Assembly: GCA_035079385.1 (NCBI GenBank)
Contig: JAVHKY010000003.1
Coordinates: 17,085,001 to 17,149,000 of the forward strand
Reading direction: 5' to 3'
Length of the DNA stretch: 64,000 bases
Source of the DNA: Aspidiotus rigidus
Lineage: Eukaryota; Arthropoda; Insecta; Hemiptera; Diaspididae
The notes under the pieces were generated by a model, which was not told the origin of the DNA, did not search any database, and saw only the letters and a list, made by a program, of their open reading frames with translations. The translations under genes were made by a program, and so were the position numbers. Of this stretch, positions 45,574-54,322 are shown one piece after another. Position 1 is the stretch's first letter. Each line of letters begins with the position of its first letter.

Positions 45574-48500
45574 TCAGGAAATGGGCTGAGGAATGATTTT
45601 GGACGCATGATATAAACGTTTACCGGAAGCACCGGTGTGAACGAGAATTTCAAATACATTATTTGATAATTTACGATTAATTTTAAACGGACCAATGCGT
45701 AACTTGTCCAATTTATTCCTGTTTAATTTGCTGCCGTTTTCGACGAAAACGAGATCACCTACTTTAAATGTAACATCAGTCTTATTTTTATCATACAGTT
45801 TCTTGTTATAGGCGTGATTCTTTATCGAATTACTAAGAGCTAATTCCCTGTCAGCGGAGATGTCAGACGGAGAAGGACGAAGGGAATCAGGTAGAATGGA
45901 AGTCGGATTTCCAGTGAGGAGATAGGATGGGGAAAAACTAGTTACAGAATGAGGGGAAGTATTGTAAAGTTGTATACACTCGTTTGCAATCGTAGTCCAG
46001 CTTCTTTTACGAGGAGATGTGGGGTCATTTTTAACACAGCGGATTCGGCCTACTAGCGTTTGGTTTAGCCGCTCGTTTAAACCGTTCGAGAAAGCCGAAT
46101 CAACTGCGGTGAAAATGTGCTCAATGCCATGGGTAGAACAATAGGAAGCGAATTCATCCGAAGAAAGACCCCCGTACTGATCAGTCAGGAGAGTACCAAT
46201 TGGGTGATCTCTCTGAACCGAATCAATAAGGGAAATCACCTCCCGAGCGGATTGACCTTTGGTACAGAGGAAAAATGCGTAACGAGAGAAGTGATCGACT
46301 AGTAGGTGGAGATAACGGGAAGAGGAGTTGAGATTCTGGAAACCACCGACAGTGTCGAGAGACATGATTTGAAATGGGGATGAAGCTGGACCCAACCAAC
46401 CGAGAGAGGCGGAGCGGCGCGGACAGCGAGACTTGTTTTGGATACATACTAAACAAGAATTACAAATTTTACGAATAATCGAATACATTTTCGGAAAAAC
46501 GAAATATTTCGTAATGATCGAGATAACATGCTTTGAGCCAATATGGCCAAATTTAAGATGTACACACGTAACAAGGCTTTCACCCGAAACTTCGTCTAAG
46601 ACGATACGAGAACAACCGCGGAACTTACGAAATAATACATTATTTGTTCTGATATCGGAATCCGTTCGAGGTACATTTTTTTGTAATTTAGTAATATCAG
46701 CTAACGAGAGGAAGTTCAGAACGGGGAGAAGCGGTTCAGGTGATTTGTCAGAAGAGGGAAGCACAGGATTGCGGGATAAGCAGTCTGCTTCATCGTTAGC
46801 GGAGCCAGGATGGTATAGAATATCAAAATCAAATTGGAGGAGCTCGTTCGCAAGGTCGCCCAATTCCTCGTCAGTACGGGCTTTGAGATTAAGATATTGT
46901 AAAGGCTTGTGATCCGTGTAAACGGTGAAGTGTCGTCCGATCAACCAAAACCGCCAGTAGCGGATGGCTTCGCGAACAGCGAGACTTTCAATATAGATAG
47001 CCTTCTTTCTCTTTTGAGCTTCCGACAATTTTTTTGAGAAATACGCCACTGGTTTCAAAGAACCGTCAGATTGCGTTTGCTTTAGAACGGCCCCGATACC
47101 TATTCCACTGGCGTCAGTAAAAATAGTAATCGGTTTCGTGGGATCGAAAATTGCCAAAATCGGGTCGGAAGTGAGAAGGCTTTTTACGGTATTGAAACTC
47201 TCTTGACAAGCTGGAGGCCAGGAGAAAGGGACATTTTTGCGTAGGAGTTTATGAAAAGGTTCGAGGATAGAGGATGAGTTAGGGATAAATTTTCGATAGA
47301 AATTGATTTTTCCTAAGAATTGACGAACTTGCTTGCGAGAAGATGGAACGGGAAAACTATTAATAGCGGCAAGATTATCGTTTAAAGGTTTTACGTTATC
47401 AGTGCTCAAAATATGTCCAAGATACTGAATTGATGATTTTGCAAAATTACATTTTTTTAAATTTAATTTAAATCCCTCTTCGTTAATAGCGGTAATGAGA
47501 GATTCAATATGACTGATATGCTCCTCGAAAGTGTGAGAAAAAATTAAAATGTCATCTATATAGTTAACTGCGAAATGAGAAAGATTATGTCGTTTAATAA
47601 TACCGGATAGAATTCGTTGGAAAACGGCAGGAGCGATCTTAATACCAAAGGGCATTGAGCGCCACTCATAATGGCCATGTTGTGTGATAAAAGCTGTTTT
47701 AAACCTATCTTTGGCCCGAATACGAATATTGTGAAAACCGGCGTTCATGTCTATAGCCGAGAACCATAAACAGCCACGACTTTTAACAATAATATCATCG
47801 ATAAGGGGAAAGGGCTGACTTTCCGGAATCATTACTTTATTTAATTCACGATAATCTACGCACATACGAGTTTTAGTTTTAACACTATTGAGACCATCTT
47901 TTTTAAACTGCATCGTGACAGGAAACGCATAGGGCGAATTTGATTCGGAAATTATGCCGTATTTCAAAAGTTCGTTACACTGACGTTCTATTTCATCCTG
48001 ATCGCTGTACGTGCAACGATACGGTTTTTTTGCGATATAATTACTCGAAGATAAATTAATCGGGCACTCGTATTTTGTTACGTTTCCGATATCGAAAGCG
48101 TGTCTAGCAAAGACAGAATGATTCCGCAAAAGTAAATCGCTAATAATCTTATGTTTCTCGGAATCGAGATGGCTCAACTTCTGCGTGAAAGTATCCTGGT
48201 TAAAATAATCATTCCAAATTACGTTATTGTTATTAATCGAAATATTATTACTCGAAGGTTTCTCCACTTGAGATAAAATTAAATCGTTACTGAGTGCCAA
48301 GCGAAAATACGGGATTAAATCGAGGCCTATAATAAAGTCGTAGTTTGAAGACGGGGAATCGAGGACGTACAATAGTACCCTTCCAGAAATATCGAAAATT
48401 TTAATATTGAGCATCGTAATGCCTAAAATCAAGCCCGGTCCGCTTGTTGTAGTGTATGTTGATTGTGTAGGTGAGAATACATAATTCTTTATTTTTTTTA

Positions 48501-48588
48501 ACGCATCAAGCGAGATCGTCGACGCATTAGCGCCGGGATCGTACAGACCTTTTCCGAAAAAATTAACACCATACTCAACATCAACCAT
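45574..48588 (-). CDS. pol: Ty3/gypsy pol: protease, reverse transcriptase, RNase H, integrase
   Basis: 1004 codons from the first ATG; by frameshift it continues in frame from 48608. Protease: YDPGANAS at 16-23, where the usual D-S/T-G is D-P-G (D17). Reverse transcriptase about 170-400: D280 in FSAIDMNAGF and YIDD at 343-346. RNase H: TDASGIGIGAVL at 491, YTDHKPLQYL at 557. Integrase: zinc finger H677-X4-H682 and C712-X2-C715, catalytic D745, D803 and E839 with D-X35-E spacing (NGLNERLNQTLV). A C-terminal DNA-binding end with KVGDLVFVE and RIGPFKI follows. All key residues are present except the altered protease motif. It makes the polyprotein that copies and integrates the element. Confidence 0.96.
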   Translation of the reverse strand: MVDVEYGVNFFGKGLYDPGANASTISLDALKKIKNYVFSPTQSTYTTTSGPGLILGITMLNIKIFDISGRVLLYVLDSPSSNYDFIIGLDLIPYFRLALSNDLILSQVEKPSSNNISINNNNVIWNDYFNQDTFTQKLSHLDSEKHKIISDLLLRNHSVFARHAFDIGNVTKYECPINLSSSNYIAKKPYRCTYSDQDEIERQCNELLKYGIISESNSPYAFPVTMQFKKDGLNSVKTKTRMCVDYRELNKVMIPESQPFPLIDDIIVKSRGCLWFSAIDMNAGFHNIRIRAKDRFKTAFITQHGHYEWRSMPFGIKIAPAVFQRILSGIIKRHNLSHFAVNYIDDILIFSHTFEEHISHIESLITAINEEGFKLNLKKCNFAKSSIQYLGHILSTDNVKPLNDNLAAINSFPVPSSRKQVRQFLGKINFYRKFIPNSSSILEPFHKLLRKNVPFSWPPACQESFNTVKSLLTSDPILAIFDPTKPITIFTDASGIGIGAVLKQTQSDGSLKPVAYFSKKLSEAQKRKKAIYIESLAVREAIRYWRFWLIGRHFTVYTDHKPLQYLNLKARTDEELGDLANELLQFDFDILYHPGSANDEADCLSRNPVLPSSDKSPEPLLPVLNFLSLADITKLQKNVPRTDSDIRTNNVLFRKFRGCSRIVLDEVSGESLVTCVHLKFGHIGSKHVISIITKYFVFPKMYSIIRKICNSCLVCIQNKSRCPRRSASLGWLGPASSPFQIMSLDTVGGFQNLNSSSRYLHLLVDHFSRYAFFLCTKGQSAREVISLIDSVQRDHPIGTLLTDQYGGLSSDEFASYCSTHGIEHIFTAVDSAFSNGLNERLNQTLVGRIRCVKNDPTSPRKRSWTTIANECIQLYNTSPHSVTSFSPSYLLTGNPTSILPDSLRPSPSDISADRELALSNSIKNHAYNKKLYDKNKTDVTFKVGDLVFVENGSKLNRNKLDKLRIGPFKINRKLSNNVFEILVHTGASGKRLYHASKIIPQPIS

Positions 48589-48602
48589 AACAAACGGGGG
48601 CC

Positions 48603-49763
48603 TTATTCGTTTTTTTGAACGGAAATGATTTCTTGTTCTAAGTCGTTAAGATTGAACGAATGAATGGCTTTCGAATTATTTACGTTAACTTTAGCTGTGT
48701 GAGAATTAGATGCAGAATTGGCGTTATTACGATACTTACTGTCACGAGCCTTAGTAAAACAATCTTTTTCGAAATGGAAACGTTCGTAACCTTTTCGTTT
48801 ACAATACGGACACGGGTTTGGCGACCTTGGAGAAAAAGTTCTCTGGGTCGTAGGCGTGGACGAAGTACCAGAAATACTATTTGACGAGCGAGTAGAATCG
48901 AGAGCGTTGATCGTGGACATTAATTTGCCGAGTGTGGTGACGTCAGCCAGATTGATGCGATCTTGAACATGAATAGGAAGACCGACTGCGATGTGACAGA
49001 TTTTATCAAATTCCATCATCTTTGGGTTAAGAGCAACGAGGAGATTAAGCTTTTTCTGCGCATAATCAGCCAGCGATCCACCAATGTGATGAAAAGCGTA
49101 AGCAGTACGAATAGCAGCAAGACCTCTAATAGCGAAGTTTTCGAGAAACGAGTCCCTCAATGTTTCCCATGAAATGGATGGGTTGGACATACGGGTGGAG
49201 AGATACCACTTCTCTGCGTTTTCCTCCAAAAACAGCCGCAGAACTTCCCAATAACGGTCACGTTCAATCGAAAGGCGAGAACACTCGGACTCGAAAATCG
49301 TGATCCAAGTCTCGGCGTTGATGAAGTTTGAACGGGAACCAAATTTTGGAATAACAGCATTTTTAATTATTGACGACAATGATTTAACGGGAGGTGGCTC
49401 AGCCACATCCTTGGCGGAGGTATGAGATACGATTGAAGAGGCTTCGGAATCGACAAACTCATCCAGAAATTTTCCTTGAAAGAAAGGGTTTTGTTCGTCA
49501 TCGAAGTACAGCTTTGCGATTTCTTCTGGAAGTGTGATACGGAAAGAACGACGGGTCCAGCGAGGTTTCAAATCGTGTTTAGCTGCCTTAGCGATGGGAA
49601 GAGCCATGAGGCTAGCATGAGACGAAAGATCTTTTTGCTCCCCGGTAAAACCGTAGGCAAGTGGACTGTCCGACGTTTGCATACAAAGCAAGTGTGCGAC
49701 GGTGGTACGTGGATCGGTGGAAGAAGGTTCGGCACGAAGAGTGAAAATAACTCGTATCGACAT
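48603..49763 (-). CDS. gag: Ty3/gypsy gag
   Basis: 386 codons from an ATG at 49763-49761. A retrotransposon-gag domain is seen at about 150-275 (WITIFESECSRLSIERDRYW, then RLFLEENAEKWYLS, then ISWETLRDSFLENFA). A zinc knuckle at 318-335 has the unusual spacing C-X2-C-X8-H-X4-C (C318, C321, H330, C335). It ends at a TAA at 48603-48605. The product would form the particle and bind RNA. An A_AAA_AAC heptamer six to twelve nucleotides before the stop lets ribosomes slip into pol. Confidence 0.93.
   Translation of the reverse strand: MSIRVIFTLRAEPSSTDPRTTVAHLLCMQTSDSPLAYGFTGEQKDLSSHASLMALPIAKAAKHDLKPRWTRRSFRITLPEEIAKLYFDDEQNPFFQGKFLDEFVDSEASSIVSHTSAKDVAEPPPVKSLSSIIKNAVIPKFGSRSNFINAETWITIFESECSRLSIERDRYWEVLRLFLEENAEKWYLSTRMSNPSISWETLRDSFLENFAIRGLAAIRTAYAFHHIGGSLADYAQKKLNLLVALNPKMMEFDKICHIAVGLPIHVQDRINLADVTTLGKLMSTINALDSTRSSNSISGTSSTPTTQRTFSPRSPNPCPYCKRKGYERFHFEKDCFTKARDSKYRNNANSASNSHTAKVNVNNSKAIHSFNLNDLEQEIISVQKNE
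48609..48615 (-). promoter_or_regulatory. -1 ribosomal frameshift site A_AAA_AAC
   Basis: In gag frame the codons are CAA AAA AAC, so the heptamer has the canonical X_XXY_YYZ phasing. Shifting back one base reads CGA ATA AGG CCC CCG and enters the pol frame with no stop before the pol ATG at 48588. A stem-loop just downstream was not checked by computation. Confidence 0.88.
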
Positions 49764-49842
49764 ATTGATGGAAAAGGACGCAAAAAGCGAGAATAACGAG
49801 TGCGCGAAAAGCGAAAAACGGAACGAGACGTTTTTGAATTTA

Positions 49843-50131
49843 TAAGATACTCGAGTTAAGCGAGTACAAAGAAATCAAACGGCGAGAATCGAATGTGTTT
49901 ATTGATTATAAACGAATTCAAAAACAGAGTCGTTTGAAAGTAACGCGTGAAAGCGAGGAGACGTATAAGTAGACTAAACTGAAAATCAAGAGCAGAGTCG
50001 AGATATTGTGCATCTAGACGAGATTAACAGGATATGACAGGAAAAGAGAGAAGCGATTAAATGAAAGAGGAATGAATGTAGATGATGACGATGACGTGAT
50101 AGTGACGCGACATGTCGAGGATGGAATCTCT

Positions 50132-50135
<4 letters not shown>
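49843..50135 (-). repeat. Ty3/gypsy 5' LTR
   Basis: Right LTR, 5' in element orientation, would carry the promoter. Base-by-base comparison with the left LTR showed no difference. Confidence 0.95.
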
Positions 50136-50156
<21 letters not shown>

Positions 50157-50169
<13 letters not shown>

Positions 50170-52126
50170 ATTTTTTTGTCCGCGGAACTCCTCCGAAACT
50201 ACCCGATGGATTTTTTTGTAACTTAGCCATATTGTAGTAGTATATCTGAAGATGTGCACCTGCAATTTTTTTGAAAATCGGATGAGTAGTTCTCGAGAAA
50301 TTTTCAATTTGTTGAGAAATTTTGCAGTATTTCGAGTACCTTTTTGTCCGCGGAACTCCTCCGAAACTACCCGATGGATTTTTTTGTAACTCGGCCATAT
50401 TGTAGTATTATATTTGAAGATGTGCACCTGCATTTTTTTTGAGGATCGGATGAGTAGTTCTCGAGAAATTTTTACTTTTGTTGAAAAATTTTTCACTATT
50501 ACGAGTGAATAGCTGCGAGTAGCGCGGATTTTCCTATACGTTTACCACTTTCGTTATCAGTACGTGTATTGTGAAGAACCTTTCATCATTCGACAGGTTC
50601 ATTCTTTGTCAAGGGTTCATTGGATTTTATTTCCGATGAAACCTTTTCGTTCAAATTTAGTACACTTGTATCTCGCTTCCCACAGCCCCTAGAGCGTTGA
50701 ATTTTGTTTCGTCAAATTTTATTTGTTTTGTTAAATTTATTTTTGAACGGATAGTGGCAATGGCGAGTTGTTCATTTTTCTAGCTATTTTTCATTATTAT
50801 TAGTCATACTCGATAGTTTTTTTTTTATTTTTTTTTTTATTTTTTTTTTTATTATTATTTTACGAGCATTATAAACTGCACACGTATTGGTGGAATTGAG
50901 TGGCGATCGAACGGAATTCGTTGGTGAATTATATGAAGTTGTAGACTTGAGTGGTGCGTACTCGTAAATAAGTTAGGGTTGAGTCGATGGTTTAGTGAGA
51001 AGATAAGTATGAGTAAGACAAGTGTGGCCTATTCGCAGCCGAGCTAAAATGACCTCCTCTTGCCTTGAATTTCGTTGGGATGAGGACCAAAATGTGGGTT
51101 CACGTTCTATTTTTCTTAATTTGTTATTCGACTGATTTTAGTGAAAACCTTGAGTTTGAATGATTAAGTACAATTTTTTAATCTTCATCAAGTGTGCTGA
51201 TGCGAGACTACCTGGGTGATTTCACTCTTAATTAATAATTGATTTATTTGTCATTTTTTCATGTATGGGTACATAATTAATAGTGTTTCATAGTTGATTT
51301 GAGGTGTCAAAAGAGATGGAAAGATTATTTTCAATTTGGACTGGCTTTTTTGAGTGAGATTTGGGATTAGACTAACGAGTAAACCGGGCTTGGTTTTACC
51401 GAATTTTCTAGCTAGAAAAGTGAGGTATTTTGTTAATACGTTTGGAATGGTTGAAGCGTGAGGGAAGGAATGAGGGGTTGACTATTGGGTGATTGGTTGC
51501 TTCTTTCGTTTCGACATCGATTTTTTTAGTTTTTCGGGATCTCGTTGTAGCTGGATTCCCAGATGAAGAATTTTGGGGTGGAGTGTGCATAGAAAATGGT
51601 GATATGATAGCGTGAAGGCAATTTATGAGTGCACGAGAGGAATAGCAGCTCGAGATAGCTTTAAGAGATGCCAGGAATCGGAAGTGATAAAGAATTGAAC
51701 CACTCATCCTAATATACAGTATACTAGACTAATAATATGCTAAGAATAAGGTATGGGAAAAAATGATTGTAGAGCTTTTTTTTATTAGAAACAACTGTTA
51801 TAGCCTCGTAGCAGTTTGGACAGGGGGATGGGGAGTGGTTTTTCTGGAGACGTTTTGTAGGTTTTAGATGACTCTTAGCCTAAATTATAACAAAATTCAG
51901 ATTTCTTTATTGGATTATAGGTATTTTTACTCTGTTATCTGTTGATGTGACATCGTAGTGATAGAATTTATAAACTGAGTTTTATTGTTTATTCTACAAA
52001 TGTTTGACATGATTGACAGGTCATTGGTATTTAATTTAAAGAGAGGGAGTGACTCTCTCAATGTTTTTTGCATTGTGGGAAGAAAAGTCGTGTACTACTC
52101 ACGCGACTGCGTGAGTGTTTTTTTTT
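50157..52126. repeat. Right arm of internal inverted repeat
   Basis: Inverse of 43535-45056 but about 450 bp longer. Two reasons are visible: a 168-bp tandem duplication of the TTTTTGTCCGCGGAACTCC unit (50171-50510), and an insertion of about 320 bp between TACTCGATAG and TGAAAACCTTGAG (about 50815-51140) starting with T-rich low-complexity DNA. Confidence 0.9.
51408..51707 (-). CDS. Second copy of the 99-codon frame
   Basis: Near-identical to the frame at 43950-44249, with only a few substitutions (YH for YR, SL for SP). Same reservations apply; likely a passenger of the repeat. Confidence 0.22.
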   Translation of the reverse strand: MSGSILYHFRFLASLKAISSCYSSRALINCLHAIISPFSMHTPPQNSSSGNPATTRSRKTKKIDVETKEATNHPIVNPSFLPSRFNHSKRINKIPHFSS

Positions 52127-52689
52127 TTATGCTAGTTGTGATCTAGGACCCCTAAAACGTCGAGAAAGTTCATTGCCCACTCCCCTTGTTGACCTTGCTA
52201 CGGGTGTAATACCTCACTTTTCTAGTTAGAAAAGTCGGTAAAAGTGGTCCGAGCAAATGAGAATGTGGAGAAAGCTACAAGGAAAATGAAGATAATAGCG
52301 ATCGGGGCGGAATGATTATGAGTCATAATCTAGGCACGAAATACTTCTACCATCAGTAAATAGCACCTCGAACTTTTCATTATTACACGCTCGTACCCAC
52401 TGCCTCATTGCCGAAGTAAGTGCGATTTTTACTTTCGGCATAATTTTCGAACAAACAAATCACTTATTTTTATCGTAAATTTTCGTATTTCGTGAATAAA
52501 TGGTGACTAGTACTGAAGAATGACTAGAGTTGAACACGTACCAGTTTTACCTCGCTCTTCGAAGAAGTTTGCAAGAATAAACACGCAGAATCTATCTTCA
52601 TACGACTGTACTCGTTCTTTTTCGTTCTTTGTACGTATGAAATGAAATGAGGCTCACGCATTCGAGGGTGACATTTTATACACATTTTG
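52127..52689. other. Interior of hAT, no transposase motif recognised
   Basis: 52127-52245 matches the inverse of 45067-45185. The rest is AT-rich. The N-terminal and catalytic parts of the transposase would be expected upstream of 52.88 kb, but I did not recognise them. Confidence 0.4.
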
Positions 52690-52872
52690 GCGCTAAATAT
52701 TCAAAATTCGTCGTTTTCGGCATTTATTCCGGTTTTGGGATTTATTCATTTTTTGGCAAAATAAAAATTTTTTCCCTGGGTCCTAAAGGTATGAAATGAA
52801 CTCCCATTTGATCACCCGCCGTCTGCCCCCTCAGGAAAAAAACTGACAAATTCCAAGGAATCCGAGCTCTAA
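52690..52872 (-). mobile_element. Diverged, inverted copy of the hAT MITE family
   Basis: On the minus strand, from 52872: GCTCGGATTCCTTGG, then GGGGGCAGACGG, then GGACCCAGGGAAAAAATTTT and TATTTTGCCAAAAAATG. This order parallels the MITE next door (CCGGATTCCTCGGC, AAGGCAGATG, GGGCCCAGGAAAAAAATTTT). One end appears lost. It makes a head-to-head pair with the MITE. Confidence 0.55.
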
Positions 52873-52882
52873 TTATTATGAC

Positions 52883-53498
<616 letters not shown>

Positions 53499-53638
53499 GA
53501 ATGGGCACTAGGTAATCACTGAATTTGTGTATTAAATTAATCTTACGGCATTTTAAACAATTTTTTTCTGGGGCGGTCCGCGGAAGAAAAAAAAATCATT
53601 GGAGGGGTCCACGATCTCAGAAAGTTTGAAAACCACTG

Positions 53639-53925
53639 TTCTATCGTATATGGCTCGAGAGTCGAAATTTTTATAACTCCCCCTCCTATCATATACGCCT
53701 CGAGGTCAACATTTTTCCAAGTCCCCCTCCTATCATATATAGCGCGATACTCGAAATTTTTCCAAATCCCCCTCCTATCGTAGATGGCTCGAGAGTCGAA
53801 ATTTTTTCAAGTCCCCCTCCTATCATGTATAGCTCGAGAGTCGAAATTTTTCTAAGTTTTTGCTGGACGGCGCACGGCAAATTTCTCAAAAAAGCCCCCC
53901 ATAAAACAGGTTCCCTATTAAAAGA
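53639..53925 (-). repeat. 45-bp minisatellite, block 7 continued, and right border
   Basis: Resumes with the second half of the broken unit, continues with four units (CCCCCTCCTATCATATA, GCTCGAGAGTCG), then TTTTTGCTGGACGGCGCACG and the inverted border AAAACAGGTTCCCTATT. Together with 43010-43469 it forms the element into which the hAT jumped. Confidence 0.85.
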
Positions 53926-54050
53926 GAATAATTATGAGTGGACGGTAGACTAGGCATTCTCTTCCATTGCTCAAAAGTTGGCCCCCAATTTTTTGTTTTA
54001 TTTTTCTGACCAAATCCCGGATACCTACGGTCAACTTTCGAGTCTCAGTG

Positions 54051-54322
54051 CATTTATAGAAAAAATAAGTAGAAAACTTTTCCATAGGAAATTTACGAGG
54101 AACAAATTTTATTTGTACAATTTTTTTCTAAATTCATTTTTTCATGTAAGTTGGAGCAAGAAACCGAAAAAATTACCCCCTTGCAACCCCGTGGGGGAAA
54201 AACTATGTTCGGAATGTTGGGAAAACTTGGGAAAAGACTCGTAAGGGAGTTCCTGACAATTTTTCCAAGTTTTGCTCCTGTGTTTTCTGTGACCTTTAAA
54301 ATGGTTAATATTACTGGACTAC
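54051..54322 (+). mobile_element. Fragment of the TAGTCCAG foldback (right arm)
   Basis: AACTTTTCCATAGGAAATTT, ACGAGGAACAAATTTTATTT, GGAATGTTGGGAAAACTTGG and GGTTAATATTACTGGACTA follow the right arm of the 18.2-kb element in the same order. The left arm is missing. Confidence 0.7.

Larger units (their letters stand above)
45211..50135 (-). mobile_element. Intact Ty3/gypsy LTR retrotransposon (4.93 kb)
   Basis: Complete copy with two LTRs of 293 bp that I find identical by eye, gag, pol and a purine tract. LTR termini in element orientation are TGTAAGAG...GTATCTTA. It sits in a TA run flanked by TATA on both sides, so a 4- or 5-bp target duplication is present but cannot be sized exactly. Order protease-RT-RNase H-integrase is that of the Ty3/gypsy group, and no envelope gene is present. 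Identical LTRs and open frames point to very recent insertion, possibly by a still-active family. Confidence 0.95.

Noticed and set aside
45574..45900. An envelope gene in the Ty3/gypsy element
   Set aside because: Pol ends about 70 bp before the 3' LTR, leaving no room for a third gene.
50131..50496. 121-codon minus-strand frame ending in Ile-Tyr repeats
   Set aside because: Translation of the tandemly duplicated 168-bp arm unit and the TA run.
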